Shown here: positions 37,141 to 47,439 of the stretch, piece by piece
How the letters are laid out: each line of letters starts with the position of its first letter
Position numbering within the stretch: the first letter of the stretch is position 1
From: Bettongia penicillata ogilbyi
Lineage: Eukaryota; Chordata; Mammalia; Diprotodontia; Potoroidae
DNA: 64,000 bases
Assembly (NCBI GenBank): GCA_023548195.1
Contig: JAJHZJ010000413.1
Location: forward strand, 13,885,941 to 13,949,940
Direction: 5' to 3'
Notes under the pieces: model-generated
Database searches by the model: none
Told to the model about the DNA's origin: nothing
What the model saw: the letters and a program-made list of their open reading frames with translations, nothing else
Position numbers and translations under genes: made by a program

Positions 37141-40100
37141 GGTCTGGTGGTGAAGCCAAAATGGCAGAGTAAAGAAAGCCAAACTCTCCCAACATTCCCT
37201 TCCCTGCAACTTTAAAATAACACATCAAATCAAATTCTGGAGCAGCCAGGCCAACAAAAGATCAGAGTGAGACATTCTTCCAGCCTAAGACAATGTAAGA
37301 GCTTGGAAAGAGAGATCTGTGATACAGGAGTGCAGACTGGCTCAGGGCCCATACAAATAAAACACCAGATGGTGGGCAACATAAGCAGCAGCTTTGGAAC
37401 CTCCCAAGCCAGATGGTAAGGGGACCCAGCAACTGGACAGAAAGAGATTACAGGGTACCCCTGGGCTAGCACTGAATGCAGGACCAACTCCTACACCCAC
37501 TTCTGGGTCACAGTTTACCTGAAGAGATGGGCACAATCAGTTAAGAAGGAGGGGTGCCCTAAGAGGCAGTATCAATTCTGACCCCAAGGGACCAGGGACC
37601 CTTCTGGTCCCAAGGGAGAAGAGATCCTGAAAAGAAGTACTACTTGCCATTCCAAGGGATCAGGGGCTGTTCCTGGATAAAGACCAGATTGCAGACCAAG
37701 TGGGATCACACATGTGGATCTAGAACACATATATGGGGCTGTGGTGGTGCTCAACTAAGCAGGATGGAAACAGCTCAGCATTAATTTAGAACATCTAGAA
37801 GCACTGAAAACTTCCAAACCCACTGAACTAGCTCTGAAACACACCAGTGAGAAAAAAGCTGAAGCTTGAGAAAGAGTCCCCTTTACTACCATCTCCTCCC
37901 ATGCTGGGAACAGAGTCCAACTTTAACATTAAGTTCCAGATCAAGACATGGGGTGAAAAATGAGCAAACAACTAAAAAATAACCTGACTATAAAAAAACT
38001 ACTATAGTGACAAGGAAGATAAAGAAACAAACTCAGAAGGAGACAACTAAGTCAAAACAACTATAAGCAAGGTCTCAAAGATATGAATTGGATACAAGCC
38101 CAACAAAAATTTCTGAAAGAGCTAAAACTGATTTCAAACTCAAGTAGAAGTGGTAGAAGAAAAATGGGTAAGGAAGTCAAGACTTCTGTATCCCAAACAT
38201 CCAAAACAGATATTCAATGGTCTCAGGCCATGGAAAAGCTCAAAAAGGATTTTGAAAATCATGTAAGAGAGGTGGAGGAAAAACTGGGAAGAGAAATGAG
38301 AGAGATGCATGAAAATCATGAAAAGCAGGTCAACACCTTGCTAAAGGAGACCCCCCAAAATGCTGAAAAAAATAACACCTTGAAAAATGGGCTAACTCAA
38401 TTGCAAAAGAGGCCCAAAAAGCCAATCAGGAGAAGAATGCTTTAACAAGCAGAATCAGTCAAATGGAAAAGGAGATTCAAAAGCTCTCACTGAAGAAAAT
38501 AGTTCTTTAAAAATTAGAATGAAACAGATGGAGGCTAATGACTTTCTGAGAAACCAAGAAATTACAAAACAAAACCAAAAAAATGAAAAAATGGAAGAGA
38601 ATGTGAAATATCTCATGGGAAAAACAACTGACCTGGAAAATAGATCCAGGAGAGACAATTTAGAAATTATGGGACTACCTGAAAGCTATGATCAAAAAAA
38701 AAAAAAGAGCCTAGATATCATCTTTCATGAAATTATCAAGGAAAACTGCCCTAATATTCTAGAACCAAGGGGCAAGATAAATACTGAAAGAATCCACCAA
38801 TCATATCCTGAAAAAGATCCAAAAAAAGAAACTCCTAAGAACATTGTAGCCAAATTCCAGAGTTCCCAGGTCAAGGAAAAAATATTGCAAGCAGCTAGAA
38901 AGAAACAATTCTAGTATTGTAGAAATACAATCAGGATAACACAAGATCTAGCAGCTTCTACATTAAGGGATGTAAGGGCGTGGAATAGGATATTCCAGAA
39001 GTCAAAGGAACTAGGACTAAAACCAAGAATCACTTACCCAGCAAAACTGAGTATAATACTTCAGGGGAAAAAAATGGTCTTTCAATGAAATAGAGGACTT
39101 TCAAGCATTCTTGATGAAAAGACCAGAGCTGACAATAAAATCTGACTTCCAAACACAAGAATCAAGAGAAGCATGAAAAGGTAAAGAGGAAGGAGAAATC
39201 ATAAAAGACTTTCTAAAGCTGAACTGTTTATATTCCTACATGGAAAGATAGTATTTGTAACTCTTGAAACTTTTTTCAGTATCTGGGTATTTGGTGAGAT
39301 TACACACACATACACACACAGACAGAGACAGAGAGACAGGGCACAAGGTAAATTGAATAGGATGGGATCATATCTTTAAAAAATGAAATTAAGGGGTGAA
39401 AGAGAAATATATTGGGAGGAGAAAGGGAGAAATGTAATGAGGCAAATTATCTCTCATAAAAGAGGCAAGTAAAAAACTTTTCAGGGGAGGGAAAAAGGGG
39501 GGAGGTGAGAGAAAAAACATGAAGTTTACTGTCATCACATTTGACTCAAGGAAGAAATAAAATGCACACTCATTTGGGTATGAAAACCTGTCTTACAATT
39601 CAGGAAAGTAGGGGAGAAGGGGATAAGCAGGGTGGCGGGGATGATGGAAGGGAGGGCAATGGGAGGAGGGAACAATTAGAAGTCAACACTCTTGGGGAGG
39701 GACAAGACCAAAAGAGAGAATAGAAGAAATGGGGGGCAGGATAGGATGGAGGGAAATATAGTTAGTCTTATACAACATGACTATTATGGAAGTCATTTGC
39801 AAAACTATACAGATATGGCCTTCCCAATGGGGGTGGTGGGGAGGGAAGGAGGAAAAGAAGTTGGAGCTCAAAGTTTTAGGAACAACTGTTGAGTACTGTT
39901 CTTGCATACAACTAGGAAATAAGAAATACAGGTAATGGAGAAGAGATATTTATCTTGCCCTACAGGACAAAAGAGAAGATGGGGATAAGGGAAGGGAGGG
40001 ATGTTAGAAGGGAGGGCAGATTGGTGATAGGGGTAATTAAAACGCTTGGCGTTTTAGGATGGGGGAGGGGAGAAATGGGGAGAAAATTTGGAACTCAAAA

Positions 40101-40152
40101 TTTTGTGGAAATGAATGTTGAAAACTTAAAATAAATAAAGTAAAAAAAAAAA
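37141..40152 (+). mobile_element. HAL1-like element, copy E (distinct 5'UTR)
   Basis: Runs from GGTCTGGTGGTGAAGCCAAA to the A-rich tail ATAAATAAAGTAAAA(n). It has a ~0.9 kb 5'UTR, decayed ORF1 and a purine-rich 3'UTR with a CA block, with no ORF2. Its 5'UTR differs from both the A/C/F/G type and the B/D type after the first few dozen bases, while ORF1 and 3'UTR are clearly related. Sequence just upstream (about 36890-37140) resembles the end of its own 5'UTR. I could not identify a target-site duplication. Antisense to LANCL2, in intron 1. Confidence 0.85.
38160..39176 (+). pseudogene. Decayed L1/HAL1 ORF1 (copy E)
   Basis: Recognisable through QAMEKLKKDFENHVREVEEK, the RRM entry TTDLENRSRRDNLEIMGLPE and ARKKQF followed by a TAG stop (38912-38914). 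There is a frame change near 38410, an expanded A-run near 38695-38706, and a further indel near 39070. As in copy B, the ancestral stop after Gln-Glu is a sense codon and the frame ended at the TGA near 39174. Confidence 0.85.
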
Positions 40153-40164
40153 GGAAAGAAAATA

Positions 40165-40245
40165 CCTCCCCTTCCTTTTCTCTTACTTCTTAAATCACTA
40201 CAGTCTGACTTTGGATCTCATCATTCAATTCCTTCCTTCCTAACA
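40165..40245 (+). mobile_element. L2 LINE relic, segment 1 of 3
   Basis: CTACAGTCTGACTTTGGATC followed by TCATCATTCAATT corresponds to a well-conserved part of the L2 ORF. The element is interrupted by a minus-strand L1 3' end and resumes at about 40765. Confidence 0.6.
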
Positions 40246-40760
40246 GCATTTTATTTTTTCCAATTACATGTAAAAAGTTTTCAACATTCATTTTTTATAA
40301 GATTTTGAGATCCAAATTTTTCTCCCTCCCTTCCCTTCCTCACTCCCCAAGATAGTAAGCAATATGATATAGGTTATACATGTGCAATCATGTTAAAACA
40401 TATTTCCACATGAGTCATGTTGTGAAAGAAGAAACAGTGGAATAGAGAAAAGCCACGAAACCCTCCCTCAAAAAAAAAACCAACAAAAAAGTAAAAACAG
40501 TATCCTTTAATCTGCATTCAGACTCCACAGTTCTTTTTCTGGATAAGAATAGCATTTTCCATCAGGAGTCTTTTGGAATTATCTTGCATCATTGTATTGC
40601 TAAGAGTTAAGTCTCTCAAAGTTGGTCATCGCACAATGTTGCTGTTACTGTGTACAATGTTCTCCTGGTTCTGCTCACTTCACTCAGCATCAGTTCATGT
40701 AAATCTTTCCAGGTTTTTCTGAAATCCTCCTGCTTATCATTTCTTATAACTAATACTTTC
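40246..40760 (-). mobile_element. 5'-truncated L1 (3' end of ORF2 plus 3'UTR)
   Basis: On the minus strand the interval begins in the final part of L1 ORF2, in the block reading GATTTACATGAACTGATGCT then GAGTGAAGTGAGCAGAACCA (about 40700-40660), and continues through the 3'UTR to the element end near 40246. It is a different L1 lineage from the HAL1 family, because real ORF2 sequence is present. It is inserted in the L2 relic and runs in the same direction as LANCL2. Confidence 0.75.
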
Positions 40761-40764
40761 TTCT

Positions 40765-41288
40765 CAATCTTCATCCTTGCTGACCTCTCTGTAGTTTTGA
40801 CACTGTTGATCACGTCATTTATCCTCCCTTCTCTCTAGGTTTTTGTGATAGAATTCACTCCTGGTTCTCTTTCTATCCATCTGATCACTCCTCAGGCTAT
40901 TTTGCTGGATCTTCATCCAGGTCATGCCCACTAACTTGAAAGCCCCATCCTGGACCCTTTTCGCTTCTTCTTCTCTATTATTCTGTTTGATGATTTTATC
41001 ATCTCCCATAGATTCAGTTATCATCTCTATGCTGAGATTTCTCAAATTAACCTATCCTGCCCTATAACCTCTGCTGACTCTCATTTCGATGACCTGGAGA
41101 AAACTTCAATCTAAGATGCCCCAGACTGAAGTCATTATCTTCCCCTTTGCCCCCAAGTCCACTTCGCTTCTTAATTTCCCTATTACTGTTGAGGACATAA
41201 CACTCCTCCCAGTCACCCAGAATGGTAACCTAGGTGTTGTCCCTCAACTCCCTATTCCGCCTATCCAATCTGCCACCAAGGCTTGTTG
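40765..41288 (+). mobile_element. L2 LINE relic, segment 2 of 3 (reverse transcriptase region)
   Basis: Begins TTCATCCTTGCTGACCTCTC, then GTTTTGACACTGTTGATCAC, and runs through the decayed reverse-transcriptase region (SWFSFYPSD-, GHAH- and YHLYAE-like remnants) to CAATCTGCCACCAAGGCTTG. The continuation is found only after 46716, so about 5.4 kb of later insertions separate segments 2 and 3. Confidence 0.8.
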
Positions 41289-41536
41289 AGGTTTCAACTC
41301 TGGGACACCAAAATCTGCTGAGGTTCTATAATGTGTTGTGGTGGAACACAAAGAATTCAGAGTCAATCACCTGTAATCCTGTTATAGGCATTGATTGAGA
41401 TTGATGCCTCTCACAGAGTGGGCTAAGTTCCAAGAGGGACCAGAGATTTCAGAGAAAGCAAGATGGAATTTTACAGGGTATAGACAGTGATTAGATAATC
41501 ACAATTTACAAAGACTATAGGAATATGATTAATATT
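41289..41536. mobile_element. LTR-like segment, part 1
   Basis: Starts TGAGGTTTCAACTCTGGGAC at the point where the L2 breaks off. It is one of three pieces (with 44349-44898 and 46683-46716) that together make an ~0.83 kb insertion in the L2, split by HAL1 copies F and G. The reassembled segment begins with TG, ends with CA and has AATAAA near its right end, which fits a solo LTR. No coding sequence is seen. The family is not recognised. Confidence 0.4.
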
Positions 41537-42371
41537 TTTTTCTAATATAAATTTATTTAACTTTTTACATTCATTTTCACAAAATTTTGGGTTCCAAATT
41601 TTCTCCCCTTTTATCTCCTCCCCCCCACCCCAATACACCAAGCATTCTAATTTTCCCTATCACCAATCTGCCCTCTCTTCTATCATCCCTCCCTTCTCTT
41701 GTCCCCATCTTCACTTTCGTCCTGTAGGGCCAGATGACTTTCTATTCCCCATTAACTGCATTTCTTATTTCCTAGTAGCAACAACAATACTACACAGTTT
41801 TTCCTAAAACTTTGAGTTCCAAATTCTCCCCATCCCTCCCTCCCCACCCGTTCCCTTTGGGAAGGCAGGCAATTCAATATAGGCCCTATCAGTGTAGTTT
41901 TGCAAATCACTTCGATAATAGTCATGTTGTGTAAGACTAACTGTATTTCCCTCCACCCTATCCTGCCCCCCATTGTTTCTATTCTGTCTTTTCATCCTGT
42001 CCCTTCCCAAGAGTGTTGACTTCAAATTGCTCCCTCCTCCCATTGCCCTCCCTTCCATCATCCCCCCCACCCTGCTTATCTCCTTCTCTCCCACTTTCCT
42101 GTATTGTAAGATAGGTTTTCATACCAAAATGAGTGTGCATTTTATTCCTTCCTTTAGTCGAATGTGATGAGGGTAAACTTCATGTTTTTTTCTCAGCTCT
42201 CCTCTTTTTCCCTCCACTAAAAAGTCTCCTGCTTGCCTCTTGAATGAGAGATAATTTACCCCATTCCATTTCACCCTCTCTCCTCCCACTACATTTCTCT
42301 CTCACCATTTACCTTAATTTCTTTTAAGATATAGTCCCATCCTATTCAATTGACTCTGTGCTCTGTCTCTG

Positions 42372-42423
42372 TATGTGTGTGCATGTGTGTATGTGTGTGC
42401 GTGCACGCATGTATGTGTGTGGG
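42372..42423. repeat. (TG)n stretch in the 3'UTR of copy F
   Basis: GTGTGTGCATGTGTGTATGTG-type run, the reverse complement of the CA block seen in the plus-strand copies. Confidence 0.8.
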
Positions 42424-42561
42424 GGTGGTCCCACCAACTACCCAGATACTGAAAAGTTTTAAGAGTTACAAATATTGTCTTTCCATGTAGGAATGTAAAC
42501 AGTTAACCTTTGGTAAGTCCCTTAAGACTTCTCTTCGCTGTTTCCTTTTTCATGCTTCTTC

Positions 42562-43665
42562 TCATTCTTGTGTTTGAAAGTCGAATTCTCTTGTCAGCTC
42601 TGGTCTTTTCATCAAGAATGCTTGAAAGTCCTCTGTTTCATTGAAAGACCATATTTTCCCCTGAAGTATTATACTGAGTTTTGCTGGGTAGGTGATTCTT
42701 GGTTTGAGTCCTAGTTCCTTTGACTTCTGGAATATCCTATTCCACGCCCTTCCATCTCTTAATGTAGAAGCTGCTAGATCTTGTGTTATCCTGATTGTAT
42801 TTCCACAATACTGGAATTGTTTCTTTCTTGCTGCTTGCAATATTTTCTCCTTGACCTGGGAACTCTGGAATTTGGCCACAATGTTCCTAGGAGTTTCTCT
42901 TTTGGGATCTCTTTCAGGCAGTGATCAATGGATTCCTTCAATACTTATTTTGCCCTCTGGTTCTAGACTCTCAGGGCAGTTTTCCTTGATAATTTCATGG
43001 AAGATGATGTCTATGGTCTTTTTTTGATCATGGCTTTCAGGTAGTCCCATAATTTTTAAATTGTCTCTCCTGGATCTATTTTCCAGGTCAGTTGTTTTTC
43101 CCATGAGATATTTCACATTCTCTTCCATTTTTTCATTCTTTTGGTTTTGTTTTGTGATTTCTTGGTTTCTCAGAAAGTCATTAGACTCCATCTGTTCCAT
43201 TCTAATCTTGAGAGAACTATTTTCTTCAGTGAGCTTTTGAACCTCTTTTTCTATTTGGCTAATTTTGCTTTTGAAAGCATTCTTCTCCTCATTGGCTTTT
43301 TGAACCTCTTTTGCTAATTGAGTGAGCCTATTTTTCAAGGTGTTATTTTCTTCAGCATTTTTTTGGGTCTCCTTTAGCAAGTTGCTGACCCGTTTTTCAT
43401 GCTTTTCTTGCATCTCTCTCATTTCTCTTCCCAATTTTTCCTCCACCTGTTTAACTTGATTTTCAAAATCCTTTTTGAGCTCTTCCATGGCCTGAGCCCA
43501 CCAGACATCCACCTCGAATGTCTGGGATAGAGAGGCCCTGACCTCCACGTCTTTCCCTGTTGGCAAGCATTGTACTTCCTTATCAGAAATGAAGGGAGGA
43601 AGGAACATCTCTTCCCCAAGAAAGTAGCTCTCTATGGTCTCATTTTACTTCCTTTTTCTGGGCAT
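42562..43665 (-). pseudogene. ORF1 of copy F with two stop codons
   Basis: The frame starts at 43665 (MPRKRK) and stops at once with TAA at codon 7. It is then open from the next codons through the coiled coil and RRM entry to a TGA at 42927-42925, where other copies have CGA (a C-to-T change at CpG). After that it is open to the normal end (TQE-stop, 42562). There are no frameshifts, so only two point changes break it. Both stops are shared with copy G. Confidence 0.88.
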
Positions 43666-44348
43666 TTTCCCAGCCAGTTACTTGACTTCTGAGATTCCTT
43701 TCTACCCCTGCCTAGGTCTGCTCAGCTAGTGCTTGGGGTCTGAGATTCAAATGCTGCTCCCCAGCCTCAGGGCTTTCAGCAGCGGGAGCGGTTACTATTC
43801 AATGTGAGCTTAAGTTCTGGTGCTTGGGTGGGGGCAGGGCTGCCTCCCAGGCTCAGTTCCCTCAGGGTGTTTATGCAGAGATCTTCAGTAATGGAGCGGA
43901 GCTCCTGTCTGCTCCGGGAGTCCCTATGCCGCTGCCTCTGCCACTGCCTCCCAAGGGGCCCCGAGTCACGGAGACACCCCGCTCCCCTCTCGGCCAGCCC
44001 AGAAGTCTCTCTCACTGACCTGTAGCACCTGCAGGTGGAGGGATCTTTGCGGCAGCCAGAGGTTCCGTCCCTGAAGCTTGCTTGGATCTGCTCCTCTGGG
44101 GACGTGCGGCCAGGGCAGCGTAGGGGTGGGCTCTGCTGTCCGGTGCGCGATGGACCTTTGGGGTCGATTTTTCAGGGCTCTCTGGAACGGAAATCTCCTC
44201 CCCTCTGTGGCTGCATGGGTTCCACTGCTTCAGACTTTGTGGGGAGTTCTTTTTACAGGAAATTTATGGGCTGTGGGTTCCGGAGCTAGCATATGTGAGT
44301 CTTTCTACTCTGTCATCTTGGCTCCTCCCCCCGAATATGATTAATATT

Positions 44349-44898
44349 AAAAAGGCAGAAGGAGTTTGTTAAGGGATTATGTAACCGAGGAGGGGGTCCC
44401 AGCCACAGTGGAACTGCACGTTCGATTATCCACAATGCATACAGACAAAGCCATTGAGGGGGGTATGTATAGATGATAATGATATTACAGTAAGTTTCTC
44501 TATATGACAAGTTTATTCTAGGTCAGTTCTTTACTATTATTGTGCAGGTATCTACATAGGGAAAGTCCCTTGTATTGTTTTGGGGTCCACATCCTACTTG
44601 GGCATCCTGCTGCTGCTTTCTGATTGGCTGAGTACTTGGTCCTGTCAAAGACCAGATGGTTGTGGTTGTGGTTGAGTGCATGGACACACCAGCTGTTTCT
44701 GTGGGAAACACGAGGAATGGGTCTTGGGGAAGTGCCTAGGGTAGAGGCAGTGGCTGAGTTCCCAATCACATGGACATACCTGCTGTTTCTGTGGGAATTA
44801 AGAGATCAGGGACACACCTGCTCTAGTGAGCAGTGAGGCCTACATGAAGAAGTTAGGACATGGGGGGAGGGTGGGGTAGGTAGGTACAGTGGGTCTGT
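44349..44898. mobile_element. Spacer between copies F and G: LTR-like segment, part 2
   Basis: Non-HAL1 sequence between the two head-to-head elements. It contains an internal direct repeat, GGACACACCAGCTGTTTCTG at about 44680 and GGACATACCTGCTGTTTCTG at about 44771. The right end, with TCTGTAATAAAGACAG, supplies both the target site of copy G and a possible LTR polyadenylation signal. No ORF of note. Confidence 0.4.
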
Positions 44899-44910
44899 AA
44901 TAAAGACAGA

Positions 44911-46670
44911 GAGCCAAGATGGTGGAGTAGAAAGACTCACGTATGCTAGCTCCAAATCCACAGCCCATAAATTTCCTGTAAAAAGAACTCCCCACAAATT
45001 CTGGAGCAGTGGAACCCATGCTGAAACACAGTGGAAGAGATTTCCGTTCCAGAGAGCCCTGGAAAGCCGTCCCCAAGGGTCCGTAGCACTCCAGGTGGAG
45101 CCCAGCCCTGCGTTGCCCTGGCTGCATGATCCCAGAGGAGCAGATCCGAGCAGGCTTCAGGGATGGAATCTCCGGCGGCCGCCCGCGAAGGTCCCTCCAC
45201 CCATGGGCACTACAGGTCAGTGAGAGAGACTTCTGGGCTGGCCGAGAGGGAGCGGGGTGTCTCCGTGGCTTGGGCCTCCTCGGGAGGCAGTGGCGGAGGG
45301 AGCGGCAGAGGCAGCGGTGTCCAGGACTCCCTGAGCAGGGAGGAGCTCCATTACCAAAGGTCTCTGCATAAAGCCTCTGAGGGAACTGAGCCTGGGAGGC
45401 AGCCCTGCCCCCACCCAAGCACCAGAACTTAAGCTCACATTGAATAGTAACCGCTCCCGCTGCTGAAAGCCCTGAGGCTGGGGAGCAGCATTTGAATCTC
45501 AGACCCCAAGCACTAGCTGAGCAGACCTAGGCAGGGGTAGAAAGGAATCTCAGAAGTCAAGTAACTGGCTGGGAAAATGCCCAGAAAAAGGAAGTAAAAT
45601 GAGACCATAGAGAGCTACTTTCTTGGGGAAGAGATGTTCCTTCCTCCCTTCATTTCTGATAAGGAAGTACAATGCTTGCCAACAGGGAAAGACGTGGAGG
45701 TCAGGGCCTCTCTATCCCAGACATTCGAGGTGGATGTCTGGTGGGCTCAGGCCATGGAAGAGCTCAAAAAGGATTTTGAAAATCAAGTTAAACAGGTGGA
45801 GGAAAAATTGGGAAGAGAAATGAGAGAGATGCAAGAAAAGCATGAAAAACGGGTCAGCAACTTGCTAAAGGAGACCCAAAAAAATGCTGAAGAAAATAAC
45901 ACCTTGAAAAATAGGCTCACTCAATTAGCAAAAGAGGTTCAAAAAGCCAATGAGGAGAAGAATGCTTTCAAAAGCAAAATTAGCCAAATAGAAAAAGAGG
46001 TTCAAAAGCTCACTGAAGAAAATAGTTCTCTCAAGATTAGAATGGAACAGATGGAGTCTAATGACTTTCTGAGAAACCAAGAAATCACAAAACAAAACCA
46101 AAAGAATGAAAAAATGGAAGAGAATGTGAAATATCTCATGGGAAAAACAACTGACCTGGAAAATAGATCCAGGAGAGACAATTTAAAAATTATGGGACTA
46201 CCTGAAAGCCATGATCAAAAAAAGACCATAGACATCATCTTCCATGAAATTATCAAGGAAAACTGCCCTGAGAGTCTAGAACCAGAGGGCAAAATAAGTA
46301 TTGAAGGAATCCATTGATCACTGCCTGAAAGAGATCCCAAAAGAGAAACTCCTAGGAACATTGTGGCCAAATTCCAGAGTTCCCAGGTCAAGGAGAAAAT
46401 ATTGCAAGCAGCAAGAAAGAAACAATTCCAGTATTGTGGAAATACAATCAGGATAACACAAGATCTAGCAGCTTCTACATTAAGAGATGGAAGGGCGTGG
46501 AATAGGATATTCCAGAAGTCAAAGGAACTAGGACTCAAACCAAGAATCACCTACCCAGCAAAACTCAGTATAATACTTCAAGGGAAAATATGGTCTTTCA
46601 ATGAAACAGGACTTTCAAGCATTCTTGTTGAAAAGACCAGAGTTGAAAAGAAAATTTGACTTTCAAACAC
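44911..46670 (+). mobile_element. HAL1-like element, copy G (3'-truncated, no tail)
   Basis: Starts GAGCCAAGATGGTGGAGTAG and stops inside the last codons of ORF1 (TTTGACTTTCAAACAC). The whole 3'UTR and A-tail are missing. It is nevertheless bounded by a 12-bp repeat AATAAAGACAGA at 44899-44910 and 46671-46682, which I read as a target-site duplication. It is head to head with copy F and matches it from about 45377 to 46580. Antisense to LANCL2, in intron 1. Confidence 0.88.
45577..46670 (+). pseudogene. ORF1 of copy G with two stops and a lost end
   Basis: Starts MPRKRK with TAA at codon 7, is open again from codon 8 to TGA at 46315-46317, then open until a 2-bp deletion near 46608 (AAACAGGACT against AAACAGAGGACT) shifts the frame. 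The element ends before the normal stop. The first two lesions are the same as in copy F; the deletion and a few substitutions beyond 46580 are private to G. Confidence 0.88.
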
Positions 46671-46682
46671 AATAAAGACAGA

Positions 46683-46716
46683 ATATTGGAGCTAGAGGCA
46701 GCTCTATTAGGACTCC
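46683..46716. mobile_element. LTR-like segment, part 3
   Basis: Short piece (ATATTGGAGCTAGAGGCAGC to GGACTCCA) between the end of copy G and the resumption of the L2. It would be the right end of the LTR-like insertion. Confidence 0.35.
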
Positions 46717-47000
46717 ATCAATTTCACCTTTGTGACATTTCTCAAATATACCTCCTTTTCTCCTGTCAACAACAGGAAGCCTTTCCTGATCCCTTTTAGA
46801 AATTCTAATGACTTTTCTCTGTTGATTATTTCAAATTGATTGTGTATATAACTTGTTTGTACATAGCTGTTTGCAACTTGTCTCCCCTATCCGACTAGGT
46901 TCTTGAGAGCAGGACCTGTCTTTTACCCTTCCTTCTATCATTTACTCTTAGTACAATGCCTGGCACATATATGTTTACTGAATGACTAAATATCTGTGGA
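46717..47000 (+). mobile_element. L2 LINE relic, segment 3 of 3 (3' end)
   Basis: Begins TCAATTTCACCTTTGTGACA, directly continuing the L2 sequence broken off at 41288. It includes GTACATAGCTGTTTGCAACT and ends with the L2 3' tail AATGCCTGGCACATATATGT. Confidence 0.78.
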
Positions 47001-47439
47001 CAATATAGAGATGAAAATATAGAAATGAAAATCCTATCTTTTCTAAGAGGCATTTGAAAGTAGAGACCATCAAAGTGATTGACCATGATGACACTTCAGT
47101 ACAAGCAGATGGAGTATTAAGCTAATGATACAGGAGCAGTTAATGCCTCTTTATTGGCATTGGCTATCATTATTTTTCATGCATGGGAATAAAGGAAAGC
47201 AGATGACCTTAAGTCCATGGTATCTGTGCTTTACATTTTATAAATCCCTAATGGGCATGGGCATCTGGAATGATTATTTCTCTACCTCTTCTATGCTATC
47301 CCTGTACAGGTACCCAATGAACATCATCTAGTGGGCTGACATGCACCATCACACTGGTTTTTTTTTTTTTTAGTAGTTTTTTTCACTGTTGCCTTTTTTG
47401 AGAAGGCTGTGCCAAATAATTCTCTCATACAATTGTTGT

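Larger units (their letters stand above)
41537..44332 (-). mobile_element. HAL1-like element, copy F (full length, minus strand)
   Basis: Read on the minus strand: 5'UTR starting GGGGGAGGAGCCAAGATGAC at 44332, ORF1 from 43665, 3'UTR with CA block and purine tract, and tail ending at about 41537. It is flanked by a 16-bp target-site duplication GAATATGATTAATATT at 41521-41536 and 44333-44348. There is no ORF2. It is the only full-length HAL1 here in the same orientation as LANCL2 and brings AATAAA motifs on the gene's strand. Between about 42662 and 43865 it matches copy G in every block I compared. Confidence 0.92.

Noticed and set aside
42692..43027. 111-residue frame antisense to ORF1, identical opposite copies F and G and similar opposite copy A
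   Set aside because: It mirrors the conserved RRM/C-terminal coding sequence of ORF1, and its sequence looks like an antisense shadow. It is missing as an open frame in copy C.
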